A stretch of 64,000 bases of DNA, from assembly GCA_947374865.1 (NCBI GenBank), contig CANCDR010000012.1, forward strand, positions 29,053 to 93,052. The letters run 5' to 3'. Every line of letters begins with the position of its first letter. Position 1 is the first letter of the stretch. The notes under the pieces are model-generated. The model was not told the origin of the DNA, searched no databases, and saw nothing but the letters and a program-made list of their open reading frames with translations. This document shows, one piece after another, positions 20,674 through 30,526 of the stretch. Source of the DNA: Oxalobacteraceae bacterium (lineage in GTDB: Bacteria > Pseudomonadota > Gammaproteobacteria > Burkholderiales > Burkholderiaceae_D). The position numbers and the translations under genes are program-made.

Positions 20674-21099
20674 TTAACGTGAATAGACGTTCAGAGCCGG
20701 GAAGTAGTAAGCGATTTCGACCGCGGCTGTTTCAGCTGCATCGGAACCATGCACTGCATTCGCATCGATCGAATCAGCGAAATCAGCACGGATCGTACCT
20801 TTTTCAGCTTTTTTCGGATCAGTCGCGCCCATCAGGTCACGATGCTTGATGATCGCGTCCGGGCCTTCGAGGACTTGAATCACTACCGGGCCGGAAATCA
20901 TGAAGTCGACCAGATCTTTAAAGAACGGACGCGCTGCATGAACGGCGTAGAAACCTTCTGCTTCAGCACGTGACAAATGTGTCATGCGGGAAGCGATGAT
21001 TTTCAAACCAGCATTTTCAAAACGAGAATAAATCTGACCGATGACATTTTTTGCTACTGCGTCCGGTTTGATAATCGACAGGGTACGTTCGATTGCCAT
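20674..21099 (-). CDS. ndk: Nucleoside diphosphate kinase
   Basis: Transfers the gamma phosphate between nucleoside tri- and diphosphates through a phospho-histidine. The 141 residues start [15 protein letters not shown] and hold the active-site signature NAVHGSDA with His 117. The ATG at 21099 gives the exact family start; the in-frame upstream codon at 21114 adds five residues and is disfavoured. It is the first gene of a long minus-strand run (ndk-rlmN-pilW-rodZ-ispG-hisS) and has its own candidate promoter. Confidence 0.98.
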   Translation of the reverse strand: MAIERTLSIIKPDAVAKNVIGQIYSRFENAGLKIIASRMTHLSRAEAEGFYAVHAARPFFKDLVDFMISGPVVIQVLEGPDAIIKHRDLMGATDPKKAEKGTIRADFADSIDANAVHGSDAAETAAVEIAYYFPALNVYSR

Positions 21100-21162
21100 C
21101 TGTAAAAACTCCAATAAAAAGAAAGGGTTAAGACCACTAATGAAGACTTCAACTAACCTTGA

Positions 21163-21171
21163 ATTCTAACA
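21163..21171 (-). promoter_or_regulatory. Candidate extended -10 promoter of ndk
   Basis: On the minus strand TG-T-TAGAAT (5 of 6 to TATAAT plus the TGN extension) lies about 64 nt before the ndk ATG. A recognisable -35 is missing; T-rich DNA lies at that distance. The 213-bp divergent gap between ndk and the YccA-like gene has no other structure that I can support. Confidence 0.45.
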
Positions 21172-21312
21172 TGAAAACGACTATAAAAAGACGCATCAAT
21201 CGAGATATAAAACCATACAGCTAAGCGGGTCATGCCAAGACAACTCACGCGCCCACGCAAGCCATGTTATGCTGAAATCTTGAATGTCTTTGTGACACAA
21301 CCTGGAGGCGAA

Positions 21313-22023
21313 ATGGAACAGAATTTAAGCACCGCGTTTGGCAATGCCGCGAGCACCACCCAGCTTGGCGACGTGATGGCCCAACGCCATCGTGTTTTGC
21401 GCAATACCTATTGGCTGTTAGCCATCTCCATGATCCCAACGGTATTGGGCGCCTGGCTTGGCGTACAGTTGAAATTGAGTCTGTTTGCCGGCAGTCCGAT
21501 GATCGGCTTTATGGTCACTTTAGCGATCGCGTTTGGTTTCTTTTATGCTATCGAAAAGACCAAAAACTCCTCCATCGGGGTATTGGTCCTATTGGGTTTT
21601 ACGTTTTTTATGGGGCTCATGCTCTCGCGCCTGATCAGCAGCATGCTAGGCTTTAGCAACGGCGCCTCGCTAATCATGATGGCTTTTGGCGGTACGGCGA
21701 CGATTTTTGCGGTCATGGCCACTGTGGCGACGGTCTCGAAGCGGGATTTCTCCGGACTGAGCAAATGGCTGTTTGCCGGCGTACTGGTGATTCTGGTGGC
21801 CAGTGTGGCCAATATATTCCTGCAACTGCCAGCACTGCAGCTGGCCGTCGCGGTGATCGCCATCGGCATTTTTTCAGCCTATATTCTGTTTGATGTCCAA
21901 CAGATCATCAATGGCGGCGAAACCAATTACATCTCGGCGACGCTGAGCATTTATCTGGATGTCTACAACATCTTTGTCAGCCTGCTGCAGATTCTCGGCA
22001 TATTGGGCGGCGAACGCGATTAA
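21313..22023 (+). CDS. YccA/Bax inhibitor-1 family membrane protein
   Basis: Integral membrane protein of 236 residues with about seven hydrophobic segments, of the BI-1/YccA family. The known Escherichia coli member YccA is a substrate and modulator of FtsH, a useful link because hflK/hflC lie in the same region. The C-terminal segment has the family motif AYILFDVQQIINGGETNYI and ends near SLLQILGILGG. The start at 21313 is chosen because GGAGG lies six to seven bases upstream; the frame is open further back but without a ribosome site. A strong terminator follows. Confidence 0.92.
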   Translation: MEQNLSTAFGNAASTTQLGDVMAQRHRVLRNTYWLLAISMIPTVLGAWLGVQLKLSLFAGSPMIGFMVTLAIAFGFFYAIEKTKNSSIGVLVLLGFTFFMGLMLSRLISSMLGFSNGASLIMMAFGGTATIFAVMATVATVSKRDFSGLSKWLFAGVLVILVASVANIFLQLPALQLAVAVIAIGIFSAYILFDVQQIINGGETNYISATLSIYLDVYNIFVSLLQILGILGGERD

Positions 22024-22040
22024 GGTTTAGCCAAACAAAC

Positions 22041-22068
22041 AATGCACCTCGAGGGGTGCATTTTTTTT
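22041..22068 (+). terminator. Terminator of the YccA-like gene
   Basis: Stem AATGCACC/GGTGCATT with a short TCGAGG loop (22041-22062) followed by a run of T to 22068. It sits 18 nt after the stop codon. On the minus strand the stem is followed by GTTTGTTTGG, so it may also serve rlmD, which converges and ends at 22083. Confidence 0.88.
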
Positions 22069-22082
22069 GTCCTTCGTTTTTT

Positions 22083-23450
22083 CTATACCGATGGGGGGAG
22101 CGAAAAACAGGCAATCGACTCCACGTGCGAGGTGTGAGGGAACATATTGACCACCCCTGCACTGCTGAGATGATAGCCGCCCTGATTGACCAGAATATCC
22201 GCATCGCGCGCCAGAGTGGCCGGGTTACAGGAAACATAGACGATGCGCTGCGGCTTGAGCGGGCCATCGAGGGCTGCGAGCGCTTCGCACACCGCCATCG
22301 CCCCTTCGCGCGGCGGATCAATCAGCATGCGGTCGAATTTTCCGAGCGCGACGAAATCGGCGGCACTCGCTTCGAACAGATTACGGCTGAAAAATTGTGT
22401 TTTGTGCTCCAACTGATTGACGCGGGCATTCTCCAGCGCGCGTTCCGTCAGGGTCGTACTGCCTTCGATGCCGACGACTTCCTGCGCCAATCTCGCCAGA
22501 GGCAAGGTGAAGTTACCCAGACCGCAAAATAAATCGGCAACCCGATCGCCCGGCTGCACCTCCAGCAGACGCAGCGCACGCGACACCATGACCCGGTTAA
22601 TGTGATGATTGACCTGGGTGAAATCAGTCGGCTTAAAGGGCATCGTGATGCCAAATTCAGGCAAGGTGTAAACCAGCTTTTTATCCGCCGGATACCAGCA
22701 GGTCACGGAATCGAGTCCCTTGGTCTGCAGCCACCATTGAATCTGGTAGCGGTCGGCAAACGCCTTCAACAGGACTTCGTCTTCTGCCGACATCGGCGCC
22801 ATGATACGCAAGACCATGGCGGTCAGGTCTTGTCCGACTGCCAGCTCGATTTGCGGGATCTGTTCGATGATCGACAGGCTAGCGATCAGCGCGCGCAGCG
22901 GCATCAGCATGGCCGATACCGATGGCGGTAAAATTTCGCAGCTTTCCATATCGGCCACGAAGGCCGATTTGCGCTCGTGAAAGCCGACCAAGACCTTGTC
23001 CTTTTTTTTCACATGCCGCACCGACAGCCGCGCGCGATAACGATAGCCCCAGGTCGGGCCATAAATCGGCCGCAGCACCATGTCAGGCTTGACCTTGCCG
23101 ATGTGTTTGAGATTGTCTTCCAAAACCCGCTGCTTCATGGCGACCTGCGCTGCCGGCTCCAGATGCTGCATGGCGCAGCCGCCGCAGACGCCATAGAACG
23201 CGCATTGGGGTTTGACGCGCTGGGACGATTCGCGATGCAGCGCCGTCATGTGCGCCGCTTCCCATTTTGCCTTGCGCCGGAAAGACTGGAAACTCACCCG
23301 CTCGGTCGGCAAGGCCCCTTCGACAAAAATCACTTTGCCGGACGTACCGTCTTCGTTCTGCAGATGGCCAATGCCGCGCGCATCCATGTCGAGGGATTCA
23401 ATATCGAGCAGGGATTGTGGCGAAATTTGTTGCTCAGTCTCTTGCTGCAT
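22083..23450 (-). CDS. rlmD: 23S rRNA (uracil-5)-methyltransferase RlmD
   Basis: Methylates U1939 of 23S rRNA (RumA family). The 455 residues have an N-terminal TRAM domain (about 10-70), a [4Fe-4S] motif with Cys 83, 89 and 92 ([10 protein letters not shown]) and a further Cys near 170 (ESCEILP), and the SAM domain with [15 protein letters not shown], the DPPREGA loop and the catalytic Cys in [12 protein letters not shown]. It lies 35 nt behind rpoS on the same strand, a conserved betaproteobacterial neighbour pair. Confidence 0.95.
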   Translation of the reverse strand: MQQETEQQISPQSLLDIESLDMDARGIGHLQNEDGTSGKVIFVEGALPTERVSFQSFRRKAKWEAAHMTALHRESSQRVKPQCAFYGVCGGCAMQHLEPAAQVAMKQRVLEDNLKHIGKVKPDMVLRPIYGPTWGYRYRARLSVRHVKKKDKVLVGFHERKSAFVADMESCEILPPSVSAMLMPLRALIASLSIIEQIPQIELAVGQDLTAMVLRIMAPMSAEDEVLLKAFADRYQIQWWLQTKGLDSVTCWYPADKKLVYTLPEFGITMPFKPTDFTQVNHHINRVMVSRALRLLEVQPGDRVADLFCGLGNFTLPLARLAQEVVGIEGSTTLTERALENARVNQLEHKTQFFSRNLFEASAADFVALGKFDRMLIDPPREGAMAVCEALAALDGPLKPQRIVYVSCNPATLARDADILVNQGGYHLSSAGVVNMFPHTSHVESIACFSLPPSV

Positions 23451-23485
23451 AAGTCTTGGGTGGGGTAATGGAGAATGCCGCTAGT

Positions 23486-24493
23486 TTATAGCAAAGCGTC
23501 GCGATCGACCCCATGTGCAGACAGATCGCGCTTGAGTTTTGCCAGCGCCTCCTGCTGAATTTGACGGATACGTTCGCGCGTGAGGCCCATTTCTGCCGCC
23601 AGCTGTTCGAGCGTCGACGGCTCGGTATTATCCAGACCGAAGCGGCGCAGAATAATCATGCGCTGCTTATCCGACAAGGTATGTAGCCAGTCATGCACTA
23701 ATTTGATGACTTCGTGCTGCTGCGCACGCGCATCCGGACCATCTGAGCGTTCGTCTTGCAGCAAATCCAGCAGGCTCGACTGCGGATCATTATCGAGCGG
23801 CGTATCGAGTGAACTGGTGTGTACCGAAAACGCCAGCAAGTCGTGTACATCTTCTACCGAACGTCCCAGCAGGTGGCCGATGTCTTCCGCGCTGGCTTCC
23901 TTGCCATCATGGTGCCGGGATTCCAGATGCTGTTTGGCGCGCAAAACCTGATGCAGCTCACGCACCATATGCACTGGCAGGCGCACGGTGCGGGCCTGGT
24001 TCATGATCGCCCGTTCAATACTTTGCCGGATCCACCAGGTCGCGTAGGTTGAAAATCGAAATCCCCGCTCCGGTTCAAATTTGTCGATGGCGCGCATGAG
24101 GCCCAGATTGCCCTCTTCGATCATGTCGAGTAAGGCAACGCCGCGATGGATGTAATGTTTGGCGATCGACACCACGAGCCGCAGATTATGTTCGATCATT
24201 GTTTGCCGGCTGGCGAAGTCGCCCTGCTTTGCCAGGGTAGCAAAATGCAGTTCTTGTTCGGCCGTCAGTAATGGCCGGGTACCGATTTGATTGAGGTAAT
24301 GCTGGGTGGTGTCGGTCGAGAGTTCCTTGGCGAGGATTTTTTTGATTTCATCGACGCTCTCGAGCTCAGCCAGCGCGGCCAGCGCATCGGCCTCCTCCTT
24401 GGGCGCTTCATCCACCTGAAAAGCAAAGTCCTGCCCTTCCCCCTCTTCCGCGTTCGTGTCGTCGTCAAGAGAGGGGGGCAGGACTTTATTCAT
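23486..24493 (-). CDS. rpoS: RNA polymerase sigma factor RpoS
   Basis: Stationary-phase and general-stress sigma factor. The 335 residues show an acidic N-terminus, region 1.2 ([17 protein letters not shown]), region 2 ([12 protein letters not shown] and DLIEEGN-like [19 protein letters not shown], then [18 protein letters not shown]), region 3 and region 4.2 with the helix-turn-helix [19 protein letters not shown]. The ATG touches the nlpD stop (TAAATG), so translation is likely coupled; in relatives the main rpoS promoter lies inside nlpD. The leader inside nlpD could also be a target of Hfq-dependent small RNAs. Confidence 0.97.
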   Translation of the reverse strand: MNKVLPPSLDDDTNAEEGEGQDFAFQVDEAPKEEADALAALAELESVDEIKKILAKELSTDTTQHYLNQIGTRPLLTAEQELHFATLAKQGDFASRQTMIEHNLRLVVSIAKHYIHRGVALLDMIEEGNLGLMRAIDKFEPERGFRFSTYATWWIRQSIERAIMNQARTVRLPVHMVRELHQVLRAKQHLESRHHDGKEASAEDIGHLLGRSVEDVHDLLAFSVHTSSLDTPLDNDPQSSLLDLLQDERSDGPDARAQQHEVIKLVHDWLHTLSDKQRMIILRRFGLDNTEPSTLEQLAAEMGLTRERIRQIQQEALAKLKRDLSAHGVDRDALL

Positions 24494-25465
24494 TTAGCGG
24501 CTTGGAAGAAATTTTAAGGGGTCGACCGGCTTGCCCTGCTGCCGGATTTCAAAATGGAGCTTGATCACCTCACTGTCGGTATTACCCATCTCAGCGATTT
24601 TTTGCCCTTTTGTGACCATTTGATTCTCTTTGACCAAAATGGTTTTGTTGTGCGCGTACGCGGAGAGGATATTGTTCGAATGTTTGACAATGACCAAATT
24701 GCCGTAACCACGAATGCTATTGGCGTATAAAATTTTACCGGCTGCGGCGGCGATCACGTCCTGCCCTGCGACACCGGCAATATCAATGCCTTTTTTGGCA
24801 TCATCAAAATTGCCGCTTAGTTTGCCTTGGGTCGGCCAGGTCCAGGCGACGGCGTCATCTTCCTCGTTGGTCGCCAGCTCGGGTTTGGCTGGCGGACGAG
24901 GCGCTGCTGATGACGGTGCGGCTTCGACTTTATTTTGCGCGGCGGAAGTTGTATTACGTTGCGCATCGACCCCGGCAGGTGAAGCGCCATTAGCATTATT
25001 AGCGTTGAGCGGCCGAACTTGTGCCGTCAGACTGGCGGCGACCGGTGCCGTTTGCACGCCGGGCGCGACGGTCACCCATGCGGTTTTTTCAGGAGGTGAA
25101 ACGCGCAGAACCTGATCGACCTTGATGTCATTCGGATTAGCGAGATTATTCCAGCTGATCAGGTCACGATAATTCTGCCCGAACTCCAGGGCAATGTGGA
25201 TCAGGGTATCGCCGCGCTGTACGGTGTAATAAGCACGGCCCTCCGGTTCGCGGTTGGTTTTCAGATTGCCTGGCTTGGCGGCAGTAGGCGTGTCTGCCGA
25301 TTTCAGCGACGAAGCGGGCAATGCGCCCTTGCGCTCGACGATCGGTGCCGGATTGCGCGGCGTGACGGCGCATGCGGCCAGCACAGCGCTGAGCGTCATG
25401 ATGAAAATAAAACGAAACATAGGGTATCGATTCTGCATGGTTAATCTGTGACGAGGGAAAGACAT
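24494..25465 (-). CDS. nlpD: NlpD-like lipoprotein, amidase activator (LysM-LytM)
   Basis: Outer-membrane lipoprotein that in the known family activates the AmiC amidase at the septum. The 323 residues have a lipobox LAAC (Cys about 31), a LysM domain (YYTVQRGDTLIHIALEFGQ), a low-complexity linker and a C-terminal M23/LytM domain with GIDIAGVAGQ, SAYAHNK and KLHFEIRQ. The first zinc-ligand His is replaced (KKGIDIAG), consistent with a non-catalytic activator. The start at 25465 forms TAATG with the pcm stop, as in hflK/hflC; ATGs at 25438 and 25420 are alternatives that keep the lipobox. Confidence 0.9.
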   Translation of the reverse strand: MSFPRHRLTMQNRYPMFRFIFIMTLSAVLAACAVTPRNPAPIVERKGALPASSLKSADTPTAAKPGNLKTNREPEGRAYYTVQRGDTLIHIALEFGQNYRDLISWNNLANPNDIKVDQVLRVSPPEKTAWVTVAPGVQTAPVAASLTAQVRPLNANNANGASPAGVDAQRNTTSAAQNKVEAAPSSAAPRPPAKPELATNEEDDAVAWTWPTQGKLSGNFDDAKKGIDIAGVAGQDVIAAAAGKILYANSIRGYGNLVIVKHSNNILSAYAHNKTILVKENQMVTKGQKIAEMGNTDSEVIKLHFEIRQQGKPVDPLKFLPSR

Positions 25466-26328
25466 TAAATTGTACCCGGACGCAAAGGCACAAAATGGCA
25501 TTCTTCGAGGGTGCTACTGACCCACTCCGACTGGCTCACGCGTTCAATCAAATGCAGCATCTGGCGCCGATCACCGACCGGTGCCACCAGTCGGCCACCG
25601 ATGGCTAACTGGGCCAGCAGGGTCTGCGGTACTTCCATACCGGCAGCTGCCAAAATGATGCCATCGAAGGGCGCGACTTGTTCCAAACCGAGCATACCAT
25701 CCCCGTAATGTAAGCGGATATTGGCGATGCGCAAAGGGCGCAAATTCTGTTTGGCTAATTCATGCAAAGGTTTGATGCGTTCAATCGAATAGACTTCTTT
25801 AGCTACCCGCGACAAGACCGCTGCCTGATAGCCGCATCCGGTGCCAATTTCCAGCACCTGATTGAGCACACCGCCACGCGAATTATTGCGCATGACCTCA
25901 ATCATGCGGGCGACAATATACGGCTGTGAAATCGTTTGGTGATGCCCGATCGGCAAGGAGGCGTCGATATAGGCCTGGCTGGCGAGACCCGGCTGCACAA
26001 ACAGATGACGCGGTATCGCATCGAGGGCTGCCAGCACGACCTGATCTTTTACGCCCTGGCTGGCAACGCGCGCCACCATCGCTTTACGCACCGCCGCCGA
26101 GACCAGCGAGCCACCTTGTTCAGGGAGCTCCTGCGGTATGAGGACGACGGGCCTGGGCTGAACCGGCAGCGTTTTTTGACGCGCTGTATTGGCCAGGCTG
26201 TGGGCGGCATTTTGGGTCGCCGTTTGCGGGGTCGCCACACGGAAGGACTTTGTCCCTTGCGACTGCGTGCCAGAAGATTTATCGATCACCGACGACAAAG
26301 GCAGCGGAAAGGGTTTTTTACTGCTCAT
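25465..26328 (-). CDS. pcm: Protein-L-isoaspartate O-methyltransferase
   Basis: Repairs isoaspartyl damage in aged proteins using S-adenosylmethionine. The 287 residues include the SAM-binding motif [15 protein letters not shown] and the family start of the catalytic domain ([28 protein letters not shown]). An N-terminal extension of about 70 residues (rich in Ser, Pro, Gln) precedes the catalytic part and has no recognisable domain; similar extensions occur in betaproteobacterial Pcm. It overlaps surE by 4 nt (ATGA) and touches nlpD, giving surE-pcm-nlpD-rpoS in one operon. Confidence 0.95.
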   Translation of the reverse strand: MSSKKPFPLPLSSVIDKSSGTQSQGTKSFRVATPQTATQNAAHSLANTARQKTLPVQPRPVVLIPQELPEQGGSLVSAAVRKAMVARVASQGVKDQVVLAALDAIPRHLFVQPGLASQAYIDASLPIGHHQTISQPYIVARMIEVMRNNSRGGVLNQVLEIGTGCGYQAAVLSRVAKEVYSIERIKPLHELAKQNLRPLRIANIRLHYGDGMLGLEQVAPFDGIILAAAGMEVPQTLLAQLAIGGRLVAPVGDRRQMLHLIERVSQSEWVSSTLEECHFVPLRPGTI

Positions 26329-27065
26329 CCGAGCGCCTGCTGGAGTGCCTTGAGCTGGGCGGCATGGGTCAAATCGAGCTGCAATGGCGTGAGCGAAATT
26401 CCGCCGCGCTCGGTCACATAAAAATCGGTGCCTTCGCCGGCATCTCTGGCCGCGCCCGGAGGGCCGATCCAGTAAATGTCACGCCCGCGCGGATCCTGTG
26501 TCTTGATGACGCCTTCCGATGCATGACGGCGGCCGAGTCGGGTAGCGACGCGGGTGGTCAATTGCGCATACGGTAAATTAGGAATATTCACATTGATCAG
26601 GTAGGGCTTGCTCATGCCTTCAAAGCCGCGCAAGACAATGTCGCGCGCTGCCTTGGCTGCTGCATCCACATGCTCCCAGCCATGATGCACCTGCGAGAAA
26701 GCGATCGCCGGCAGGCCAAATAAAAAGCCTTCCGTAGCGGCTGCCACCGTGCCCGAATATAGAGTATCGTCACCCATGTTCTGGCCCTGATTGATACCCG
26801 AGACGACCAGATCCGGTTTGAAAGGCGCCAGATCGCCGGTGAGCGCGATGTGCACACAGTCGGTCGGCGTACCGTTGACGTAGTAAAAGCCATTGGCTGC
26901 CTGATTAAGCATCAGAGGGCGTTCCAGCGTGAGCGAATTCGAACTGCCGGAACGGTTTGAATCGGGGGCAACGACCAGAATCTCGGCGATCGAAGCGAGC
27001 GCGTCGGCGAGCGCGATAAGCCCTGGTGCAAGGTAGCCGTCGTCATTACTGATTAAGATTTTCAT
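26325..27065 (-). CDS. surE: 5'/3'-nucleotidase SurE
   Basis: Metal-dependent nucleotidase/exopolyphosphatase linked to stationary-phase survival. The 246 residues start [16 protein letters not shown] with the metal-binding NDDG, then [13 protein letters not shown] and [12 protein letters not shown], and end in a typical C-terminal domain ([13 protein letters not shown]). First gene of the surE-pcm-nlpD-rpoS-rlmD unit; the divergent quinone oxidoreductase gene starts 90 bp away. Confidence 0.96.
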   Translation of the reverse strand: MKILISNDDGYLAPGLIALADALASIAEILVVAPDSNRSGSSNSLTLERPLMLNQAANGFYYVNGTPTDCVHIALTGDLAPFKPDLVVSGINQGQNMGDDTLYSGTVAAATEGFLFGLPAIAFSQVHHGWEHVDAAAKAARDIVLRGFEGMSKPYLINVNIPNLPYAQLTTRVATRLGRRHASEGVIKTQDPRGRDIYWIGPPGAARDAGEGTDFYVTERGGISLTPLQLDLTHAAQLKALQQALG

Positions 27066-27155
27066 CGTTCCGATTTTACATGAAGCAAACCAGCAATTTA
27101 CGGCATAATCACAAAATCAAACGACCGTTCTATTTATCGATGTAAAGGAAGCACA

Positions 27156-28136
27156 ATGAAAGCCATCGTCTGCAAGGCCTGGGGCCTGCCCGACACGCTC
27201 TGCCTGGAAGAAGTCGCATCGCCCATCGCCGGTCCTGGCCAGGTGCGCATCGATATTGCCGCTGCCGGGGTGAATTTTCCGGATGTGCTGATCGTCCAGA
27301 ATAAATATCAATTCAAGCCCGAGCTGCCTTTTACACCGGGTAGCGAGCTGGCCGGTACCATCAGCGCGCTTGGTGAAGGCGTCGCGCACTGGAAGGTCGG
27401 CGACCGGGTGATCGCTTTTACCCACTCTGGCGCATTCGCCCAGCAAATTGTCGTGCCAGTGCAGTCCCTGATGCCGATCCCGCCAGGGATGGACTTTGAT
27501 ACCGCCGCCGCCATTACCCTTACTTACGGTACCTCACATCATGCCGTGGTCGACCGGGCCGGTCTGAAGGCGGGCGAAACCATGCTGGTGCTGGGCGCAG
27601 CGGGTGGGGTGGGCATTGCCGCCGTTGAGATTGGCAAGGCGCTCGGTGCGCGGGTGATCGCTGCGGCGTCTACGGATGAAAAACTGGCGGTCTGTAAAGC
27701 GCATGGGGCGGATGTGCTGATCAATTACACCACGAGCGATTTGCGCGAGGCGGTCAAGGCCGCCACCGATGGCAAGGGGCCGGATGTGATTTATGATCCT
27801 GTCGGCGGTATCTATGCCGAGCCAGCTTTTCGTACCATCGCCTGGCGCGGACGGTATCTGATCATCGGCTTTGCCAATGGCGAGATCCCCAAATTACCGC
27901 TTAACCTAGCCTTGCTCAAGGGGGCTTCCTTGGTCGGGGTGTTCTGGGGTGAATATGTCAAGCGCGAGCCAAAAGCCAACCTGCTCGCCATGCGGGAATT
28001 AATGGGCTGGCTGGCCGAAGGCAAAATCAAACCGCATGTATCGGCCCGCTATGCGCTGGCCGATACCGCGCAAGCCTTGAATGATATGGCGGGACGAAAA
28101 GTCACGGGAAAGATTGTGATTCGGCCGAACGAGTAA
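27156..28136 (+). CDS. NADPH:quinone oxidoreductase family protein (zinc-free MDR)
   Basis: Medium-chain dehydrogenase/reductase of 326 residues without zinc ligands. It has the quinone-reductase N-domain (GVNFPDVLIVQNKYQ, LPFTPGSELAG), the nucleotide-binding loop LVLGAAGGVGIAAVEIGKALG and DPVGG. Typical members reduce quinones or activated alkenes with NADPH; the physiological substrate is unknown. GGAAG lies upstream of the ATG. It is transcribed alone, diverging from surE and converging with the helicase gene. In related genomes it is often called YhdH- or QOR-like. Confidence 0.88.
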   Translation: MKAIVCKAWGLPDTLCLEEVASPIAGPGQVRIDIAAAGVNFPDVLIVQNKYQFKPELPFTPGSELAGTISALGEGVAHWKVGDRVIAFTHSGAFAQQIVVPVQSLMPIPPGMDFDTAAAITLTYGTSHHAVVDRAGLKAGETMLVLGAAGGVGIAAVEIGKALGARVIAAASTDEKLAVCKAHGADVLINYTTSDLREAVKAATDGKGPDVIYDPVGGIYAEPAFRTIAWRGRYLIIGFANGEIPKLPLNLALLKGASLVGVFWGEYVKREPKANLLAMRELMGWLAEGKIKPHVSARYALADTAQALNDMAGRKVTGKIVIRPNE

Positions 28137-28185
28137 GCTTAAAGTGATGTGCGGTGCGAGGTATCCACGCGAAACCGTGCACACC

Positions 28186-30210
28186 CTACTCGGCGGATTT
28201 GTTCGAACTGGCCTGGTCGGCAAAAAATGCCTGCACATCCGCTAACACCCGCGTCCGTTTAAAGGGCGGCAGACTTTGCCAGATGCGTTTGCCGTAAGGT
28301 TTACTGATCAGGCGCGGATCACAGAGCATCAGCACGCCGCGATCGTTTTCATCACGGATCAGGCGGCCGGCGCCCTGTTTGAGATTGATCACGGCTTCCG
28401 GGAGCTGATGATGCATGAAGCCATTCAAACCGCGCCGTTCCAAGGCACCGATGCGCGCTGCCAGCACCGGATCATCCGGCGGCGCAAATGGCAGTTTGTC
28501 GATGATCACCAGCGACAGCGCATCACCCCGCACGTCCACCCCTTCCCAAAAACTTTGACTGCCGATCAGCACCGCATTGCCGGCGGCACGAAAACGATCG
28601 AGTAACTCCGTCCGACCTGCCTCCCCCTGCACCATGAGCGGAAACGCCAGACCGCGCTGCGCAAATTCGGCACGTAATCGTTCCGCACAACGGTTCACCG
28701 CGCGGATGGTCGTACAGAGTAAAAATGTCCGCCCACCTGCCGCCTCAATCGCCGGCAAGGCAGCGTCAATGACGGCATCGGTGTACTCAAACGAACTCGG
28801 GAGCGGCATATTGGTCGGCACATAGAGCAGGCCCTGATTTTCGTAATCAAAGGGACTGGCCCAGGTATGGGCGGCTTCCTCGGTCAGGCCCATCTGTTGC
28901 GTGTAATGGGTAAAATCGTTTTTAACAGCCAGCGTGGCCGAAGTAAAAATCCAGGCGCGCGAACTGCCTTCGCGTTGTTTGCTGAAAATCGGCGCAATCG
29001 ACAGCGGCGTGCGATGCAGCTGCACCGAGGAGGCAAACGCCTCGACCCACAGGACCTGCTGCTCATCGCTGTTCTTGCTGGCACCGGCGGCACCAGCGGC
29101 ACTGGCAGCGCTCCAGGTCGCCAGCTGGGTTGATAATTCGATCGCGCGGGTACGGCACTGCTCGATCGTTTCGGCGCGCTCAGCTTGCCTTTCCAGTACG
29201 CCGATCATGCCGGCGATTTCTTTTTCCAAGGTCTGCAAGGCGGGGAAAAAAGTACTCGACTCGGCAATCTGATCGACCGCGAGACGAATCGAATCCTGCG
29301 AAAAACATAGCCGCAAATCGCGCGCTGCTTTTTCGACCGGCGAGACGACCTTGGCCCAGTCGGCACCATCGCGGGCATGCGAGAGTCCTTCGGCCAGCAC
29401 ATCGCGGCACAGCTCCATGATTTGTGAGGTCGAGACCGTCTCACCAAAAAACAGTGTTGCCGTATCCGGCAGCTGGTGCGCTTCGTCAAAGATGACCGTA
29501 TTCGCCGACGGCAGCAGTTCTGCCACGCCGGTATCCTTCAAGGCGACGTCGGCAAAAAATAAATGATGATTCACGACCACCACATCCGCCTGCTGCGCCT
29601 CCTTGCGCGCCTTCATCACAAAGCAGTCCTGGTAATACTGACATTCGGCACCGAAGCAGGTATCGCGGGTGGAGGTCACCAGATTCCAGATCAGCGCATT
29701 TTCAGGAATCTTGGACAGCTCGGCCTTGTCCCCGGTGGAGGTGGTTTTCATGAAGCGCGAGATATCCCGCAGATAGGCGGTATCGTCGCGCGAAGTCAAA
29801 CGACCATTTTGCAAAGTCCGCTCAAGATGAAAATGACAAACATAATTGGCGCGGCCCTTGAGTAAGGCCACCGAGATGGGCGCCTTGAGCGCCTTGCGAA
29901 CGGTCGGAATATCGCGCTGAAAAAGCTGGTCCTGAAGATTTTTGGTGCCCGTGGAAATGATGACCTTGCCACCCCATAGCAGTGCTGGCACCAGGTAAGC
30001 GTAGGTCTTGCCGGTACCCGTGCCGGCTTCGGCGATCAGTGCCGTTTGTGTGCTGATCGCCTGGCCAATTGCCTTGGCCATTTGCGTCTGTGCCATGCGC
30101 GGGCGAAAGCCGTCTATCGCCTGGCCTAATACGCCATTGGCAGCAAAATAGCGCTCAACTTCCTGGTCATGCTCGCCGTCGGGCGGAAGTACTTGGTTCT
30201 GTTCGCTCAA
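28186..30210 (-). CDS. ATP-dependent DNA helicase, DinG/YoaA family
   Basis: Iron-sulfur superfamily 2 helicase of the XPD/DinG group. The 674 residues have Walker A GTGTGKT (63-69), four Cys for the cluster (125, 185, 190 and 196), the DEAH box (242-245, FDEAHQLPD), the C-terminal motifs GSQSFWEGVDV and the arginine-finger region QGAGRLIRDENDRG. The first usable start is a TTG (30210) with no good ribosome site; the first ATG, at residue 39, would remove part of the conserved N-terminus, so TTG is preferred. YoaA-type rather than exonuclease-fused DinG. It lies 9 nt behind the YdcH-like gene. Confidence 0.9.
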   Translation of the reverse strand: MSEQNQVLPPDGEHDQEVERYFAANGVLGQAIDGFRPRMAQTQMAKAIGQAISTQTALIAEAGTGTGKTYAYLVPALLWGGKVIISTGTKNLQDQLFQRDIPTVRKALKAPISVALLKGRANYVCHFHLERTLQNGRLTSRDDTAYLRDISRFMKTTSTGDKAELSKIPENALIWNLVTSTRDTCFGAECQYYQDCFVMKARKEAQQADVVVVNHHLFFADVALKDTGVAELLPSANTVIFDEAHQLPDTATLFFGETVSTSQIMELCRDVLAEGLSHARDGADWAKVVSPVEKAARDLRLCFSQDSIRLAVDQIAESSTFFPALQTLEKEIAGMIGVLERQAERAETIEQCRTRAIELSTQLATWSAASAAGAAGASKNSDEQQVLWVEAFASSVQLHRTPLSIAPIFSKQREGSSRAWIFTSATLAVKNDFTHYTQQMGLTEEAAHTWASPFDYENQGLLYVPTNMPLPSSFEYTDAVIDAALPAIEAAGGRTFLLCTTIRAVNRCAERLRAEFAQRGLAFPLMVQGEAGRTELLDRFRAAGNAVLIGSQSFWEGVDVRGDALSLVIIDKLPFAPPDDPVLAARIGALERRGLNGFMHHQLPEAVINLKQGAGRLIRDENDRGVLMLCDPRLISKPYGKRIWQSLPPFKRTRVLADVQAFFADQASSNKSAE

Positions 30211-30219
30211 AATAAAAAC

Positions 30220-30426
30220 TTAGGCCGGGATATCAGGAATTAATTGCATTTTCAGGAGTGTCATATGATCTTTTAACTGCAGCTTGCGCTTCTTCAGACG
30301 CCGAAGCTGAAATTCGTCGCGGTGCAGATCACGCACCAGCGCATCAATGACGGCATCCAAATCACGATGCTCCACTTCTAGCTCGATTAAGCGACGCTGG
30401 ATGTCTTGCGGATAGCTCATGGTCAT
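30220..30426 (-). CDS. YdcH-like (DUF465) small protein
   Basis: 68-residue cytosolic protein made of two predicted helices, highly charged (HRDLDAVIDALVRDLHRDEF, LRRLKKRKLQLKDHM), matching the YdcH/DUF465 family. The C-terminal helix with LKKRKLxLKD is the family hallmark. Function is not known. Two close starts exist (30426 and 30420, MTM-S); neither has a strong ribosome site. It lies just upstream of the helicase gene and may be co-transcribed with it. Confidence 0.8.
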   Translation of the reverse strand: MTMSYPQDIQRRLIELEVEHRDLDAVIDALVRDLHRDEFQLRRLKKRKLQLKDHMTLLKMQLIPDIPA

Positions 30427-30526
30427 AATGGCAAAGGACTGTTAGTTAATATTTGCAGCAGCGTGTGCACAGGATACTCTGATTGCCTCCTGCGCGGCAG
30501 ACAATGCCACAGCATGACAGCGTCGG

